64,000 nucleotides of DNA from assembly GCF_033708015.1 (NCBI RefSeq), contig NZ_CP137920.1, positions 1,364,001 through 1,428,000 on the forward strand, read 5' to 3'. Shown here piece by piece: positions 13,644 through 23,720 of the stretch; position 1 is the first letter of the stretch; every line of letters starts with the position of its first letter. A model generated the notes under the pieces. It was given only the letters and a program-made list of their open reading frames with translations. It had not been told where the DNA came from and searched no databases. This DNA is from Proteus vulgaris. Its GTDB lineage: Bacteria; Pseudomonadota; Gammaproteobacteria; Enterobacterales; Enterobacteriaceae. Made by a program: the position numbers and the translations under genes.

Positions 13644-13715
13644 CAATTTAAATACGCGCTTATTATTCAATTAAAATTAGTTATTATTTAATAAATAATC
13701 TTAAATAAAATGGGC

Positions 13716-15473
13716 TTATTTAGTCGATTGACGTTTTGCTTTCTGTAATTTCTCATAGGCGGAAAGTAATGACTGGTGAACAGGCAAATTAGCTAAATCA
13801 GGATCAATCGTTTGTAATCCGTAAAATGCTTGTTTACCTTGCATTGCGTTTAAAGCTGCTTGTAATGTTTTTTCACCATACATACGAGAAAATGCGTGCA
13901 TATATTGTTCTGGTTCACGTTCAGTCTCTTGTTGTAATAATAAGAGATTATGTAAACAGCGATAATAGTTTTGACGCTCTGGCGTAAATAAAGAAGCATT
14001 AAAATCTTGAGTCCATTCAACCCAAACGAGTGCTTGGTCAAGGTCGCCACCCGCGAGCGCTAACATTGATTTTAATTCGCCTACACGTAAATGGCTCCAA
14101 CCATTATCTTTACCTGGAGCAATACCAATCATCTCTCTGATACGTGTAAAATCGTCTAAACCATCTTCATCAAATTGACCAATAAGAGAAAGATACTCTT
14201 CTGGAGTGCCTTCGCTTGTTGGTAAAGAAAGAATTGTGTCACGCCAATGTACACCCATAATGTTATTGGCTAATTGTAAATCTTCAGCAGGATAAATATC
14301 GGATAAACCTGGTACTAAAATACGACAAGCGTAAACACCTAGGTGTGAGTAGTCCATGATATAAACTTCAGCGCCACAATGCTGACAAAGTGACATTAAT
14401 GTGTGGAATTCTTCTTCTGTCGTACCACTGAAGTTCCAATCAACAAATGTGTAATTAGCATCTTTCTTAAAGAGATCCCAACTAATTAAACCACTTGAAT
14501 CAATAAAGTGTGTTTCAAGGTTAGTATGATCACCGACTTCTTCATCATCAAAGCTTGGCGGATTAAAGACATCGAGATCTTTAAGACTACGGCCTTGCAA
14601 TAATTCAGTCACAGTACGCTCTAACGCCACACCAAAATCAGGGTGAGCACCGAAAGAGGCAAAACAGGTGCCATTTTGTGGGTTGAATAATACAACACAA
14701 ATAACAGGGAATTGCCCTCCCAAAGAGGCATCAAAGCTAAAGATTGGAAAACCTTCTTGTTCTAACGTTTCAATTGCCTCAATAACAGCAGGGTAGCGAG
14801 TTAAAACGTCTTTAGGAATTTCAGGTAAGCTAATTCTTTCAGTGATAATGCGATTTTTTACATAACGTTCAAAAACTTCAGAAAGCCCTTGAACTCGTGC
14901 TTCATTCTTTGTATTTCCTGCGGACATGCCATTAGACGCATATAAATTAGCAATAATATTTACAGGAATATAAACAGTTTTTTCATCAGATTGACGTATG
15001 AATGGCAGTGCACAAATTCCGCGATCATGATGACTTGATTGTAAATCAACTAATTCACTACCACATAACTCACCTTCAGGATCATAAAATTTGCGTAAAC
15101 GTGGATCTAATAAGCCTGCGGGAACAGAATCATCTTCTGTTAGTGGGAACCATTTTTCACTGGGATAGTGAACAAATTCACCTTCTGCAATATCAGCACC
15201 TAGCCAGAAATCAGAGAAGAAATAATTCGTTGAAAGACGTTCAAAGTATTCCCCCAGTGCAGAGGCTAAAGCTGCTTTTTTACTGGCACCTTTGCCGTTA
15301 GTAAAACATAAAGGGCAATCTTTATCGCGAATATGAACGGACCAAACATTAGGAACAGGGTTTAACCATGAAGCTTCTTCAATGTTAAATCCTAAGTCGG
15401 TTAATTTTTGCTGAAAGTTAGCGATAGAATCTTCCAGTGCGGCATCTTTGCCAGGAATAAATGTTTGTGACAT
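13716..15473 (-). CDS. ycaO: YcaO, ribosomal protein S12 methylthiotransferase accessory factor
   Basis: ATP-dependent YcaO-superfamily protein; in E. coli it assists RimO-dependent beta-methylthiolation of ribosomal protein S12. The conserved N-terminus SQTFIPGKDAALEDSIANFQ and the GKGASKKAALASALGEYFER ATP-binding block are present. The start at 15473 is chosen because it reproduces the E. coli N-terminus and gives 585 residues (E. coli 586). A longer frame beginning at 15542 would add 23 unrelated residues. It lies upstream of focA on the same strand, as in E. coli, but is separated by its own terminator. Confidence 0.95.
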   Translation of the reverse strand: MSQTFIPGKDAALEDSIANFQQKLTDLGFNIEEASWLNPVPNVWSVHIRDKDCPLCFTNGKGASKKAALASALGEYFERLSTNYFFSDFWLGADIAEGEFVHYPSEKWFPLTEDDSVPAGLLDPRLRKFYDPEGELCGSELVDLQSSHHDRGICALPFIRQSDEKTVYIPVNIIANLYASNGMSAGNTKNEARVQGLSEVFERYVKNRIITERISLPEIPKDVLTRYPAVIEAIETLEQEGFPIFSFDASLGGQFPVICVVLFNPQNGTCFASFGAHPDFGVALERTVTELLQGRSLKDLDVFNPPSFDDEEVGDHTNLETHFIDSSGLISWDLFKKDANYTFVDWNFSGTTEEEFHTLMSLCQHCGAEVYIMDYSHLGVYACRILVPGLSDIYPAEDLQLANNIMGVHWRDTILSLPTSEGTPEEYLSLIGQFDEDGLDDFTRIREMIGIAPGKDNGWSHLRVGELKSMLALAGGDLDQALVWVEWTQDFNASLFTPERQNYYRCLHNLLLLQQETEREPEQYMHAFSRMYGEKTLQAALNAMQGKQAFYGLQTIDPDLANLPVHQSLLSAYEKLQKAKRQSTK

Positions 15474-15701
15474 GGCAGGTTTCATTAATATTTTGCGGGT
15501 GATAGTTAGGGGCACATGATACTGAAATCCCCTGTAATGCACTAATAATTTCTCTCATTTACCCACGGCTAATTATATTCATAACTCATAATCTATCTGA
15601 TATATGAATTTTTTTAATAAATTCGTTCTATTTATCACGGAATTAATAATTTTAAATCATCATAATTGGATTTATTTATAAACTCATAAGGGATCAGTTC
15701 G

Positions 15702-16739
15702 ATGATGAAAAAAACATTGCTTGCCAGCCTGTTAGCTGTAATCAGTGGTTCTGCTTTTGCCTTACCTAATGTCACTATTTTAGCAACAGGTGGCACAATT
15801 GCGGGTGGTGGTGATTCCGCAACGACATCTAGCTATACAGCAGGTAAATTAGGTATTGATACATTGATTAATGCAGTACCTGAGGCTAAACAAGTTGCGA
15901 ATTTAAAAGGCGAGCAAGTTGTGAATATCGGCTCTCAAGATATGAATGACCAAGTATGGCTTAAGCTGGCTAATAAAATTAATGCAGATTGTGATAAAAC
16001 AGATGGTTTTGTGATCACTCATGGTACAGACACCATGGAAGAGACAGCCTATTTTCTTGATTTAACCACTGCATGCAAGAAACCTGTCGTTATGGTAGGC
16101 GCAATGCGTCCTGCAACTGCATTAGGTGCAGAAGGTCCTTTGAATCTTTTTAATGCGGTTGTGATTGCGAGTGATAAAGCGTCTGAAGATCGTGGTGTGC
16201 TAGTTACCATGAATAATGCGGTTATCAGTGGTAAAGATGTTGTGAAAATGAATACGACTGAAGTACAAGCATTCCAGCCTGTTAATGCAGGTGCGCAAGG
16301 TTATGTACATAATGGAAAGGTTCATTATTATACAGCAGCATTACCTCGTGCGGATAAACCCGTATTTGATGTCAGTAAACTAACTGAATTACCAAAAGTG
16401 GGTATTGTTTATAACTACTCAAATGCCTCTAATTTACCCGCAAAAGCTTTTATTGATAATGGTTACAAAGGTATTGTCAGTGCGGGTGTTGGTAACGGTA
16501 ACTTATATACTGATATTTTTGACACCTTAGCCGATGGCGCTAAAAAAGGTGTCGTTGTTGTGCGTTCAAGCCGTGTACCCGTCGGTTTTACTACACAAAA
16601 TGGTGAAGTGGATGATACAAAATATGGCTTTGTTGCATCAGAGCGCTTAAATCCACAAAAAGCGAGAGTGTTATTGCAGTTATCTCTGACAGAAACACAA
16701 GATCCAGCGAAGATCCAAGAAAACTTTGAAAGATATTAA
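15702..16739 (+). CDS. ansB: Periplasmic type II L-asparaginase
   Basis: Hydrolyses L-asparagine to aspartate and ammonia in the periplasm. A 22-residue signal peptide ends in GSAFA. The mature protein begins LPNVTILATGGTIAGG, giving the first catalytic Thr, and the second motif THGTDTMEETAYFL holds the Thr-Asp pair. The 345 residues fit AnsB (E. coli 348). An ATG at 15705 is an equally plausible start. It is transcribed away from ycaO. E. coli ansB is CRP- and FNR-activated, but I do not see a convincing box here. Confidence 0.95.
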   Translation: MMKKTLLASLLAVISGSAFALPNVTILATGGTIAGGGDSATTSSYTAGKLGIDTLINAVPEAKQVANLKGEQVVNIGSQDMNDQVWLKLANKINADCDKTDGFVITHGTDTMEETAYFLDLTTACKKPVVMVGAMRPATALGAEGPLNLFNAVVIASDKASEDRGVLVTMNNAVISGKDVVKMNTTEVQAFQPVNAGAQGYVHNGKVHYYTAALPRADKPVFDVSKLTELPKVGIVYNYSNASNLPAKAFIDNGYKGIVSAGVGNGNLYTDIFDTLADGAKKGVVVVRSSRVPVGFTTQNGEVDDTKYGFVASERLNPQKARVLLQLSLTETQDPAKIQENFERY

Positions 16740-16763
16740 TGCTAGTTAACTTTTAAGTTAAAC

Positions 16764-16805
16764 GAGAAAATCATCCGTCAATGAATAACGGATGATTTTC
16801 TTTAT
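16764..16805. terminator. Bidirectional terminator between ansB and the TPS-domain gene
   Basis: Stem GAAAATCATCCGT / ACGGATGATTTTC with A and T flanks on both sides, between two convergent genes. Confidence 0.9.
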
Positions 16806-16810
16806 TAATA

Positions 16811-18079
16811 TTATCTTATTTTGAGTAATTTAGTATAAAGATTGATATCTTCGTTATGGTTTTTAATATTAGTTATGTTTTTATCGCGTGTGTATAATCG
16901 ATGTATCTTGATGATGCCATTATTTATCAGTTGACTATCTTCACTGAGATCTAAGGTTACTTTTTTCATTCGGTAAACCGTGTTTTTAGGTATAAATCCT
17001 ACATATGTACTGCTTGTATTACTGTTACCACTGTCAGAGTCAAGCCAATATTGCATTCCAATCGTCCCATCATCCGTATTGTTAAAGATAGATTTATTTT
17101 GGAGATTTAAATATCCGTTCTTGGCGAGAATATATCCATAATTATTAAATGTTGTGTTATTTAAATTTAATTGAATTGCTTTTCTATTACTATTAACACT
17201 CTCTAAAGAACCATAGTTATCAATAGTTGTATCAGAAGCATTGATAATAATATTTTTATACGACGTCAAACCTTGTTTTTTAGGGTCACTATCCTTATCA
17301 CCTAATATGATCTTATTTGGCAGTTTACGTCTTAATTCTCTTGTTTGCATGGCATTTTCTAAGATGGTAACATCGTCTTTTATGATTACTCTTTGTTCCC
17401 CTGAATAAATAGTTATATTCCCTTTAGAAGATATAAATCCTTTTTCTAGGTTAATATTATTAGAGATGATATTAATCTTATTAAAGGAATTATCAGGATG
17501 ACGTTTATTTTCGTTTCTGAATACAATTCTTCCTATATGATCAAACGGTTTACCACCAAAAGTTCGGCGATCTAAGAAAGAGATTGATTGTTCTAACTGA
17601 TAACCGACTAATTCATCATTATGTATAATGGGTTTTCCGGTTGCTAGTGTTTCAGATAATGCATTCGAAAAACTACAATTATTACACTCAATCCCATTGG
17701 GATTAGCGATAACAACGTGCGCTGCCTTTCCTTTTATATCGATATTTCCTTCTAATAATGATGTTGTCCCATCAATCACTTCATTAATAATAACGTCAGC
17801 GACAACCTTGTCATTATTTAAGATAATGCCATCGCTAGGTACATTGAATGTATCATATTTATTATGAGAAACACCTTTGGAATTTGTCGGTGCAATTAAT
17901 ATTTCGGCTTGATTGAGATTAGTTTTGTTTAATTTAATTGTTGTTGAAGAATCTTTATTGATACTGATAGGAATATAAACGGCAGGAGGTTCACTATTCA
18001 CATAGTAGGGGCGAGGTACCGCTTGGCATATTGATGGTGCGTATATTATTCCTATTACTATTGCATTTCTTAATTTCAT
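16811..18079 (-). CDS. Orphan TPS-domain (filamentous haemagglutinin N-terminal) secreted protein
   Basis: A 422-residue protein with a signal peptide ending SICQA and the two-partner-secretion N-terminal domain: NKYDTFNVPSDGIILNN and IANPNGIECNNC are hallmark motifs of haemolysin/haemagglutinin TpsA proteins. The rest is Asn- and Ile-rich with short repeating strands (NNYG, LNNT, INNG) that predict a beta-helix. It is far shorter than typical TpsA exoproteins and ends at a normal stop. No TpsB (POTRA/beta-barrel) partner is next to it. It may be a stand-alone adhesin-like protein, or a relic secreted through the TpsB of another locus. AAGGG precedes the ATG. Confidence 0.8.
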   Translation of the reverse strand: MKLRNAIVIGIIYAPSICQAVPRPYYVNSEPPAVYIPISINKDSSTTIKLNKTNLNQAEILIAPTNSKGVSHNKYDTFNVPSDGIILNNDKVVADVIINEVIDGTTSLLEGNIDIKGKAAHVVIANPNGIECNNCSFSNALSETLATGKPIIHNDELVGYQLEQSISFLDRRTFGGKPFDHIGRIVFRNENKRHPDNSFNKINIISNNINLEKGFISSKGNITIYSGEQRVIIKDDVTILENAMQTRELRRKLPNKIILGDKDSDPKKQGLTSYKNIIINASDTTIDNYGSLESVNSNRKAIQLNLNNTTFNNYGYILAKNGYLNLQNKSIFNNTDDGTIGMQYWLDSDSGNSNTSSTYVGFIPKNTVYRMKKVTLDLSEDSQLINNGIIKIHRLYTRDKNITNIKNHNEDINLYTKLLKIR

Positions 18080-18175
18080 ATTTTTACCCTTATCTGTTAT
18101 TCATGGGTAATTTATCTATATTGGTAACATAAATAAAGATGGAAAAATTTAAAAGGCGTTTATTTATAAATATTA

Positions 18176-18202
18176 AAAAGGCTATTTTTAATAGCCTTTT
18201 TA
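18176..18202 (-). terminator. Terminator after the MFS transporter gene
   Basis: Stem AAAAAGGCTAT / ATAGCCTTTTT five bases beyond the stop on the minus strand, with T-rich tail. Confidence 0.88.
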
Positions 18203-18206
18203 GTTA

Positions 18207-19637
18207 TTAATTTTTTCTTATATTGGAAATAATAATTTTTGCAGTAATAAATGCAATTAGTGGAGTAACAGAAAATATAATAAACAACCAATGTGCGGCA
18301 TTTTTAGCGCCTATTATACCTCCCGGATCTGTTAGCCCAGCCATATTAACTACAGTCCCTGAAATAGAGGCACCGACAGCCGTTGAAAATAATTGGATCG
18401 TGGTAATGGATGTTGCTGCTTTTTGAGCTTCTTGTCCCTGAGAAACATGTAAAACACGGGTTAAATAATGAGGCCATGCCATACCAATTCCAGCACCTGT
18501 AAAAAAGAGGGCGATACAAATAATGATAATTTGCCCATATGGTATGGTTAGAGCACTAGAAATAAATAAACCAAGGATCACAATAGCGACAAAATTAATC
18601 ATTGGACCAAAACGCATTAATCTCTGAGCAGTAGATTGTTTACTTGATGAAGATATGATGGCAGAGAAAGACCAACCTGCGCCAACCAATGCTGCTAAAT
18701 AACCAGAAAGTAGTGGGGTAATATTATGGATAATTTGTAAGAAATAAGGTACAAAGACCTCAGTTTGTACACTGATCCCTAATAAAGCCATGGTGAGATA
18801 TATAGGGGCTAATGGTGCAGAAAAAGAAAATGTCCCTTTAGGAAATAAACCATCATTTGATTTTTTATCAATATTGACTAACAGTAGAATAAAGATAAAA
18901 GCAAATACAAAGGACAAAGCGTTATATAAAATAACGTTATAAAGGCTGCCAATAGAAATAGATAATACAGCAAGCATTAATAAAATAAGTTGTTGATAAG
19001 GTAGCGGGGTTTTCGCGATAATATTATCGGTATTATTTTCGGTAGGAAGAATAGTAAATAATAAAATGGTGTAAGGGATACCTACAAATAAAATAGACCA
19101 AAATGCACCACGCCAAACATCATACTCAGCAAATATTCCCCCTAATGCAGGGCCTAATAGTGTCGATATCCCCCACATGCTAGACATTAATGCCATGGCT
19201 CTAGACCACAGGGGTTGAGGAAACATGACTCGGACTAAAGAGTAAGCAAGTGCTAGCAACATTCCTCCGCCAGCGCCTTGAACAAATCGCCCTAAAAGTA
19301 ATATCTGCATTGAGGGCGCTGTTGCGCAAATAACAGAACCTATTAAAAAGCAAATTGTGGCAAAAAGATAACTATTGCGAGGTGCAAATGCACTCAGTAA
19401 TCGTGAAGTTAATGCAGAAGAGAGAATTGAGGCCAGAATAAAAACAGTGGTATTCCATGCATATAAATTAAGCCCTCCAATATCACGTACAATGGAAGGT
19501 AGTGTTGTGATCGTAATATAGACATTAATTGCGTGTAATGCGACACCTCCTGCTAAAGCGAGCGATTTTAGACTATTTTTTCCATGAAGAAGCATTCCCC
19601 AGCTCGCTTCTTCTTTTTTATTTACACTCCCCGACAT
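18207..19637 (-). CDS. MFS drug-efflux-type transporter (DHA2-like)
   Basis: Inner-membrane major facilitator of 476 residues with about 14 hydrophobic segments. Motifs support a drug:H+ antiporter of the EmrB/QacA type: LGRFVQGAGGGMLLAL in the motif region of helix 4 and WGISTLLGPALGGIFAEY, the antiporter motif C. Substrate unknown. AGGAG precedes the ATG. It stands alone, divergent from serC, with no adjacent regulator or membrane-fusion gene. Confidence 0.88.
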   Translation of the reverse strand: MSGSVNKKEEASWGMLLHGKNSLKSLALAGGVALHAINVYITITTLPSIVRDIGGLNLYAWNTTVFILASILSSALTSRLLSAFAPRNSYLFATICFLIGSVICATAPSMQILLLGRFVQGAGGGMLLALAYSLVRVMFPQPLWSRAMALMSSMWGISTLLGPALGGIFAEYDVWRGAFWSILFVGIPYTILLFTILPTENNTDNIIAKTPLPYQQLILLMLAVLSISIGSLYNVILYNALSFVFAFIFILLLVNIDKKSNDGLFPKGTFSFSAPLAPIYLTMALLGISVQTEVFVPYFLQIIHNITPLLSGYLAALVGAGWSFSAIISSSSKQSTAQRLMRFGPMINFVAIVILGLFISSALTIPYGQIIIICIALFFTGAGIGMAWPHYLTRVLHVSQGQEAQKAATSITTIQLFSTAVGASISGTVVNMAGLTDPGGIIGAKNAAHWLFIIFSVTPLIAFITAKIIISNIRKN

Positions 19638-19773
19638 AAAACACTCCTAACCATTATTTTTATACTCTGTATATTATGCGTTAGTTCACAATAATCATTG
19701 CGCCAATTTAACGAGAATGATACAACCGATAAAGGTCATTTTGTAAAAACATATTCAGATAGGGTGAATTTGA

Positions 19774-20862
19774 ATGAGTCAGGTATATAACTTTAGTGCA
19801 GGTCCGGCTATGTTACCGGCAGAAGTCCTTCGTCGTGCAGAATTAGAATTATGCAACTGGCATGAACTTGGGCGTTCGGTTATGGAAATTAGCCACCGCA
19901 GTAAAGAGTTTCTTGAAGTTGCTCATCAGGCAGAACAAGATCTACGTGATCTTCTCAATGTGCCAGAAAACTACAAAATTCTTTTTTGCCACGGTGGGGC
20001 TCGAGGCCATTTTGCAGCGTTACCTCTCAATTTATTAGGCGATAAAGCCAGCGCTGATTATATTGATGGTGGCTATTGGGCTAAAAGTGCAGCCGAAGAA
20101 GCTGAAAAATATTGTTCGCCAAATATCATTAAAATTAAAACAGAAGTTGATGGCAAAATTGGTGTTAAGCCAATGAAAGAGTGGCAATTAAGTGCAGATG
20201 CGGCTTATGTGCATTATTGTCCAAATGAAACCATTGATGGTATTGCTATTCATGAAGAGCCCGATTTTGATGATAGCAAAATTATTATTGCTGACTATTC
20301 CTCTTCTATTTTATCTCAACCAATAGATGTGAGTCGTTATGGTGTTATCTATGCGGGGGCACAAAAGAATATTGGTCCTGCGGGTTTAACGATTGTCATT
20401 ATTCGTGAAGATCTATTAGGTAAAGCGCGCAAAGAAACGCCTTCCGTTTTTGATTACACCGTACTTGCTGAAAATGATTCCATGTTTAATACTCCACCTA
20501 CCTTTGCTTGGTATCTATCAGGAATGGTCTTTAAATGGTTAAAAGAGCAAGGTGGTTTACAAGAGATGGCAAAACGTAACTATGAAAAAGCAGTGCTTCT
20601 TTATAGCGCAATTGATAATAGTGATTTCTATATCAATCGTGTAGCCACAGAAAACCGTTCACTAATGAATGTACCTTTCCAAATGTCTTCTCCTGAGCTG
20701 GATTCTGTATTCTTAAAAGAGGCAGAAGCACAAGGTTTAGTCGCCTTAAAAGGTCACCGTGTATCAGGTGGTATGCGTGCTTCTATTTATAATGCAATGC
20801 CATTGGCGGGAGTTCAGGCATTAGTTGACTTTATGGCTGATTTTGAACGTCGTCATGCGTAA
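19774..20862 (+). CDS. serC: Phosphoserine aminotransferase
   Basis: PLP enzyme of serine and pyridoxine synthesis, converting 3-phosphohydroxypyruvate to phosphoserine. The 362 residues match E. coli. It starts with the family block [11 protein letters not shown], and the PLP lysine lies in [19 protein letters not shown] precedes the ATG. In E. coli serC-aroA are cotranscribed; here a terminator-like hairpin and 195 bases separate them, so readthrough may be reduced. Confidence 0.98.
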   Translation: MSQVYNFSAGPAMLPAEVLRRAELELCNWHELGRSVMEISHRSKEFLEVAHQAEQDLRDLLNVPENYKILFCHGGARGHFAALPLNLLGDKASADYIDGGYWAKSAAEEAEKYCSPNIIKIKTEVDGKIGVKPMKEWQLSADAAYVHYCPNETIDGIAIHEEPDFDDSKIIIADYSSSILSQPIDVSRYGVIYAGAQKNIGPAGLTIVIIREDLLGKARKETPSVFDYTVLAENDSMFNTPPTFAWYLSGMVFKWLKEQGGLQEMAKRNYEKAVLLYSAIDNSDFYINRVATENRSLMNVPFQMSSPELDSVFLKEAEAQGLVALKGHRVSGGMRASIYNAMPLAGVQALVDFMADFERRHA

Positions 20863-20876
20863 TAAATAGGATCTAG

Positions 20877-20914
20877 AATAAGAAAACCTGCTTAAAATAC
20901 AGGTTTTCTTATTT
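20877..20914 (+). terminator. Terminator between serC and aroA
   Basis: Stem AATAAGAAAACCTG / CAGGTTTTCTTATT, symmetrical with T-rich tail. Confidence 0.88.
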
Positions 20915-21057
20915 ATTCAATATTTAAGCTGTTAATAATTAAAATTGAATTACTGAGTACAGAATTAATAAATAAAAATATAAGTACCTGAATAATTTAT
21001 ATTTAATTAAATAGCACTTTCGTTTAATTTACTTGTTTATTGGAGTTTTACCTGTTT

Positions 21058-22344
21058 ATGGAATCATTAACATTACAACCTATCGCTCATATCGAAGGTG
21101 TTATTAATTTACCAGGATCAAAAAGTGTCTCTAACCGTGCGTTGTTATTAGCGGCTTTGGCTAAAGGTAAAACTCGTCTCACTAACTTATTAGATAGTGA
21201 TGATATTCGTCATATGCTTAATGCATTAAAAGTGTTAGGTGTACAATATCAATTATCAAATAACAATACGGTATGTGATATTGAAGGGCTAGGAGGCGAA
21301 TTTAAAACCACTTCGCCATTAGAGCTCTTTTTAGGTAATGCAGGTACAGCAATGCGCCCATTAGCGGCAGCATTAAATCTCGGCCAGCATGATATTATTC
21401 TTACTGGTGAACCTCGCATGAAAGAGCGTCCGATTGGGCATTTAGTTGACGCTTTACGTCAAGGTGGCGCAAAAATTGACTACCTTGAACAGACGGATTA
21501 TCCGCCAATTCGCTTACGGGGTGGCTTTTTAGGTGGCAATGTTGAGGTTGATGGTAGTGTTTCTAGCCAATTTTTGACTGCATTATTAATGACAGCACCT
21601 TTAGCAGAGCAAGATACGATTATTACCATTAAAGGTGAATTAGTATCAAAACCTTACATTGATATTACCTTAGCATTAATTAATACCTTCGGTGGTAAAA
21701 TTGAAAACCAAGGCTATCAACGCTTTGTTATAAAAGGTGGTCAGCAATATCAATCACCAGAAAAGTACCTTGTAGAAGGTGATGCTTCATCTGCTTCTTA
21801 TTTTTTAGCCGCAGCGGCGATTAAAGGCGGTACAGTACGAGTTACAGGCATAGGTAAAAACAGCTTACAAGGAGATATTCATTTTGCTTCTGTTCTTGAA
21901 AAAATGGGCGCAAAAGTACGCTGGGGTGACGACTATATTGAGTGCGAGCGTGGAACGTTAAAAGGTATTGATATGGATATGAATACTATCCCTGATGCCG
22001 CAATGACGATTGCGACAACGGCACTTTTTGCTGAAGGTGAAACAGTTATCCGCAATATTTATAACTGGCGTGTAAAAGAAACTGACCGATTAGCGGCAAT
22101 GGCTGCTGAGTTACAAAAAGTGGGTGCGATTGTTGAAGAAGGGCACGACTACTTAAAAGTGATACCACCAAAACAGTTAACCACTGCGGATATCGAAACT
22201 TATAATGATCACCGTATTGCGATGTGTTTTTCGCTGGTGGCGCTTTCAGATACGCCTATTACTATTCTCGATCCGGGATGTACCGCAAAAACGTTCCCTG
22301 ATTATTTTGAGAAATTAGCAACACTTTCTCAAGGTAATAATTAA
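21058..22344 (+). CDS. aroA: 3-phosphoshikimate 1-carboxyvinyltransferase (EPSP synthase)
   Basis: Sixth step of the shikimate pathway, joining shikimate 3-phosphate and PEP. The conserved [18 protein letters not shown] block at the N-terminus and [14 protein letters not shown] are the substrate sites. The start at 21058 gives MESLTLQPI, the family N-terminus, and 428 residues (E. coli 427); an ATG at 21040 would add six extra residues. The active-site loop GNAGTAMRP carries Gly and Ala at the usual positions, so it is of the normal class I type. A terminator follows, then a transposon. Confidence 0.97.
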   Translation: MESLTLQPIAHIEGVINLPGSKSVSNRALLLAALAKGKTRLTNLLDSDDIRHMLNALKVLGVQYQLSNNNTVCDIEGLGGEFKTTSPLELFLGNAGTAMRPLAAALNLGQHDIILTGEPRMKERPIGHLVDALRQGGAKIDYLEQTDYPPIRLRGGFLGGNVEVDGSVSSQFLTALLMTAPLAEQDTIITIKGELVSKPYIDITLALINTFGGKIENQGYQRFVIKGGQQYQSPEKYLVEGDASSASYFLAAAAIKGGTVRVTGIGKNSLQGDIHFASVLEKMGAKVRWGDDYIECERGTLKGIDMDMNTIPDAAMTIATTALFAEGETVIRNIYNWRVKETDRLAAMAAELQKVGAIVEEGHDYLKVIPPKQLTTADIETYNDHRIAMCFSLVALSDTPITILDPGCTAKTFPDYFEKLATLSQGNN

Positions 22345-22391
22345 TGAGAAAATGATTAATTAAAATAAGTTAAATTTAACTCAATTAAATT

Positions 22392-22434
22392 GGCAGCATT
22401 GGACTTTTCAAAGAACAATACTGCCGATTTTTTA
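22392..22434 (+). terminator. Terminator after aroA
   Basis: Stem GGCAGCATTG / CAATACTGCC followed by GATTTTTTATT, 48 bases past the aroA stop and just outside the transposon. Confidence 0.87.
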
Positions 22435-22454
22435 TTGTAAATAGATTCGTTTTT

Positions 22455-22600
22455 GTGACTGCTCCCCGCCGTAAACGGCGAGGCTTCCCACTTCTCAGAC
22501 CGCAACCCTCTGTACGACGGATTTACGCGGGTCTCCATGGGCTGAAACGACGAGTCCCGCCGCGTGTAATTCCAATATGCCCTTGTGTCGGATATTGATT
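22455..22600 (-). ncRNA. Predicted omega-RNA (reRNA) scaffold of TnpB
   Basis: In the IS200/IS605 family, the RNA that guides TnpB comes from the 3' end of tnpB and the right end of the element, with the guide taken from the adjacent host DNA. By that rule the scaffold lies on the minus strand over the tnpB tail and the terminal hairpin. The guide would be read from about 22454 downward. Positions at the 5' side are inferred only. Confidence 0.4.
22464..22483. repeat. Subterminal hairpin, right end of the IS
   Basis: Inverted arms CGCCGT / ACGGCG with flanking CC/GG. It is the likely TnpA recognition hairpin and also the last stem of the predicted tnpB-linked guide RNA. Confidence 0.8.
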
Positions 22601-23667
22601 GCCGCATTGATATCTCGGTCATGTTCAACTCCACATTCAGGGCATTGCCAGATACGCTTATGTAGTGGCATTTCTGACATTTTATGACCGCAACAATGAC
22701 AGGTTTTCGAACTGGCAAACCATTGATCCAGTTTTACCAGATGGACGCCTTTTTCTGCGGCTTTATATTCCAGCTTTGTGATAAAACCATGCCAGCCTGC
22801 ATCACCGATAGCGCGAGCCAGACAGTGGTTTTTCATCATATTCGCCGATTTCAGTGTCTCTACAATTACCGCTTGGTTTTCGTCAACAATTGCACGAGAG
22901 AGTTTGTGTTGAAAATCAGCACGGGCATTGGCTACCCGTTCGTGTACACCTGCAAGCTGTATTCGGGCTTTACGGCGATTAGCACTCCCTTTTTGCTTGC
23001 GAGATAAGGCTTTTTGTTTTCGACGTAGGTGACGGCTGGCATTGATAAGGTGGCGCGGATTAGCAATCTTATTGCCGTCTGATTTGATGGCGTAATGACT
23101 CAGCCCCACATCAAGCCCCGTGATATTTGATATCAATGTTGGCTTTGCCGGTGCTTCTACCCCGTCATCACAGAGTAGTGACGCATAGTATTTTCCGGTT
23201 GCGCTGCGGCTCAGTGTGATACTTTTCAGCGCCCCCGTAATTTCACGATGTAAACGCGCTTCAATCGGTGCGATTTTCGGGATTTTTATCGCGCCATCAA
23301 TGACTTTGATCCCGACACAATGATAGCTAGATTGTCTGCCATGCTTACTTTTAAACGTGGGAAAACGGGCTTTTAGTTTCGGATTAAAAAAGTTGGAGAA
23401 AGCCACGTCAAGGTTAATCACCGCCTGCTGCAATGCTATGGAGTCATATTCTTTAAGCCACCCATATCTGCGGGATTTTTTCGCCACTGCAAGCAGCGGT
23501 TTAAGGTCTTTACGCGGGTTTAAATTTACGCCGTGCCGCTGGTAAGCGTCTTTCTTGATGTGCAGCGCTTTGTTGTACGCAAAACGAACCGCACCGAACT
23601 GAGCGTTGAGATATTCAGCCTGTTCTGGTGTTGGGTAGATGCGTACTTTTGTTGCTCTTAACATCAT
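22495..23667 (-). CDS. tnpB: TnpB, RNA-guided nuclease of the IS605 family
   Basis: Full-length 390-residue TnpB/OrfB. It starts with the family block LRATKVRIYPTPEQAEYLN. The RuvC-like acidic residues are in GLDVGLSHYAIKSDG (about residue 185), VIVETLKSANM (about 267) and HDRDINAAINI (about 350), and the four-Cys zinc finger is formed by CHCCGH and CPEC. All catalytic parts look intact, so nuclease activity is expected from knowledge of the family. It is divergent from tnpA with 53 bases between. An ATG three bases downstream (23664) is an equivalent start. Confidence 0.93.
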   Translation of the reverse strand: MMLRATKVRIYPTPEQAEYLNAQFGAVRFAYNKALHIKKDAYQRHGVNLNPRKDLKPLLAVAKKSRRYGWLKEYDSIALQQAVINLDVAFSNFFNPKLKARFPTFKSKHGRQSSYHCVGIKVIDGAIKIPKIAPIEARLHREITGALKSITLSRSATGKYYASLLCDDGVEAPAKPTLISNITGLDVGLSHYAIKSDGNKIANPRHLINASRHLRRKQKALSRKQKGSANRRKARIQLAGVHERVANARADFQHKLSRAIVDENQAVIVETLKSANMMKNHCLARAIGDAGWHGFITKLEYKAAEKGVHLVKLDQWFASSKTCHCCGHKMSEMPLHKRIWQCPECGVEHDRDINAAINIRHKGILELHAAGLVVSAHGDPRKSVVQRVAV

Positions 23668-23720
23668 CAGCGCTCATTGATATAATGTTTTTATTTTAAC
23701 ATGTTAGGGCAATATATCAA

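Larger units (their letters stand above)
13044..13715. other. Long regulatory gap upstream of focA-pflB
   Basis: 672 AT-rich bases without a gene between focA and ycaO. In E. coli this region holds several promoters controlled by FNR, ArcA, IHF and NarL. Visible here are an FNR-like box (13115-13128), three tandem dyads (13547-13593), and the ycaO terminator (13617-13643). Several A/T tracts could bind IHF or H-NS, but no clear IHF consensus was picked out. Confidence 0.7.

Noticed and set aside
13700..15541. YcaO as part of a thiazole/oxazole peptide (TOMM) cluster
   Set aside because: No precursor peptide, dehydrogenase or E1-like partner nearby; the location and N-terminus match housekeeping YcaO.
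22356..22718. 120-residue ORF across the right end of the IS
   Set aside because: Out-of-frame overlap with tnpB and the terminal hairpin; no recognisable domain.
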